Below are positions 63,853 through 64,000 of a stretch of 64,000 nucleotides of DNA, one piece after another. Numbering within the stretch: the first letter of the stretch is position 1; the number at the start of each line of letters is the position of its first letter. The stretch is from Acidobacteriaceae bacterium (GTDB taxonomy: Bacteria; Acidobacteriota; Terriglobia; Terriglobales; Acidobacteriaceae), in contig JAJPKO010000016.1 in assembly GCA_021323655.1 (NCBI GenBank), positions 1 through 64,000 on the forward strand, read 5' to 3'. A model generated the notes under the pieces. It made no database searches. It was not told where the DNA came from and was given only the letters and a program-made list of their open reading frames with translations. Both the position numbers and the translations under genes were made by a program.

Positions 63853-64000
63853 ATGAGCGCTACGGTAGTCGGGCTTGAAGCGAAGCTGGGAGAAGCACAG
63901 ACGGAAGTCCATATTTCCATTGATGGAAAGCCTGTCGCAGCCAAAGAAGGCGAGCTGGTTCTCGAAGCAGTCCTTCGCAACAAAGAGATTCCACATATCT
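63853..64000 (+). CDS. Molybdopterin oxidoreductase / NuoG-like subunit, N-terminal part
   Basis: The first 49 codons of a gene running off the window. VHISIDGKPVAAKEGELVLEAVLRNKEIPHI is the start of a 2Fe-2S ferredoxin domain, as found at the N terminus of NuoG and of formate dehydrogenase alpha subunits. The cysteines lie beyond the edge. The ATG is preceded by AAGGGGGC. With fdhD, a DUF7009-like gene and an OFA transporter nearby, a formate dehydrogenase alpha subunit is likely, but NuoG cannot be excluded. Confidence 0.7.
   Translation, partial: MSATVVGLEAKLGEAQTEVHISIDGKPVAAKEGELVLEAVLRNKEIPHI

Overview
The window looks like a chromosomal segment of an Acidobacteriota bacterium, most likely a Terriglobales/Acidobacteriaceae member. 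The evidence is an Oar-type TonB receptor next to Tat-exported sugar hydrolases, a secreted degenerate metzincin with Ig-like domains, an LpxI/amidase/synthetase neighbourhood and palindromic intergenic repeats of the kind seen in that group. This assignment is an inference from gene content; no rRNA or tRNA gene was found.

Layout. (1) 0.5-7.6 kb, minus strand, visibly AT-richer: a glycan-use block with a GH127-type arabinofuranosidase, a GH99-like WbsX protein and a large carboxypeptidase-regulatory-like/TonB-dependent receptor. (2) 8.2-27.6 kb, minus strand: a compact type VI secretion locus. In transcription order it encodes a six-TM FHA protein, a VWA protein, TssB, TssC, a disordered protein, two Hcp paralogues, TssE, TssF, TssG, TssK, ClpV/TssH, a two-TM DUF1080-DUF1080-FHA protein, a PP2C phosphatase, a VgrG with a C-terminal VRR-Nuc-like nuclease, and its probable DUF3396-type immunity protein. 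A decayed vgrG scrap lies downstream. TssJ, TssL, TssM, TssA and a PAAR gene are not in the window. (3) 27.8-31.4 kb, plus strand, divergent from the T6SS operon: a tightly overlapping five-gene operon encoding an E1-like enzyme, a membrane protein with two RING-like eight-cysteine domains, an 86-residue ubiquitin-like beta-grasp protein ending in glycine, an E2-like (UBC) protein with an HPN...VCL motif, and a Ser/Thr kinase.

Regions 2 and 3 together are the most striking part of the window. A complete-looking bacterial ubiquitin-like conjugation cascade (E1, E2, modifier, candidate E3) shares a divergent promoter region with a T6SS that also carries kinase, phosphatase and two FHA modules. 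The natural hypothesis is a T6SS controlled, assembled or loaded by both threonine phosphorylation and protein conjugation, with unusual FHA/DUF1080/VWA membrane proteins standing in for the missing TssJLM complex.

(4) 31.6-49.2 kb: mostly housekeeping genes: hisS, aspS (possibly non-discriminating), an exported amidase, lpxI, an exported peroxiredoxin, a secreted two-domain VOC protein, type-II NADH dehydrogenase, a secreted pseudo-metzincin, a thioredoxin-reductase-like protein, a membrane protein and gyrB. (5) 49.2-56.2 kb: a scrap of a CusA-type RND pump, then a partly eroded nitrogen (or sulfur) assimilation block with an unusual HemD-GAF-ANTAR fusion, a 5'-truncated alginate-export-type porin, a sirohaem nitrite/sulfite reductase and its diflavin reductase. 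(6) 56.4-59.7 kb: an ECF sigma/anti-sigma pair divergent from a Tat-exported metallophosphoesterase and a two-haem cytochrome c. (7) 59.9-64.0 kb: a small membrane protein, an OFA-type MFS transporter, a DUF7009-like protein, FdhD and the first codons of a ferredoxin-domain molybdo-oxidoreductase, together suggesting formate/oxalate metabolism. That last gene is preceded by an unusual heptamer repeat array.
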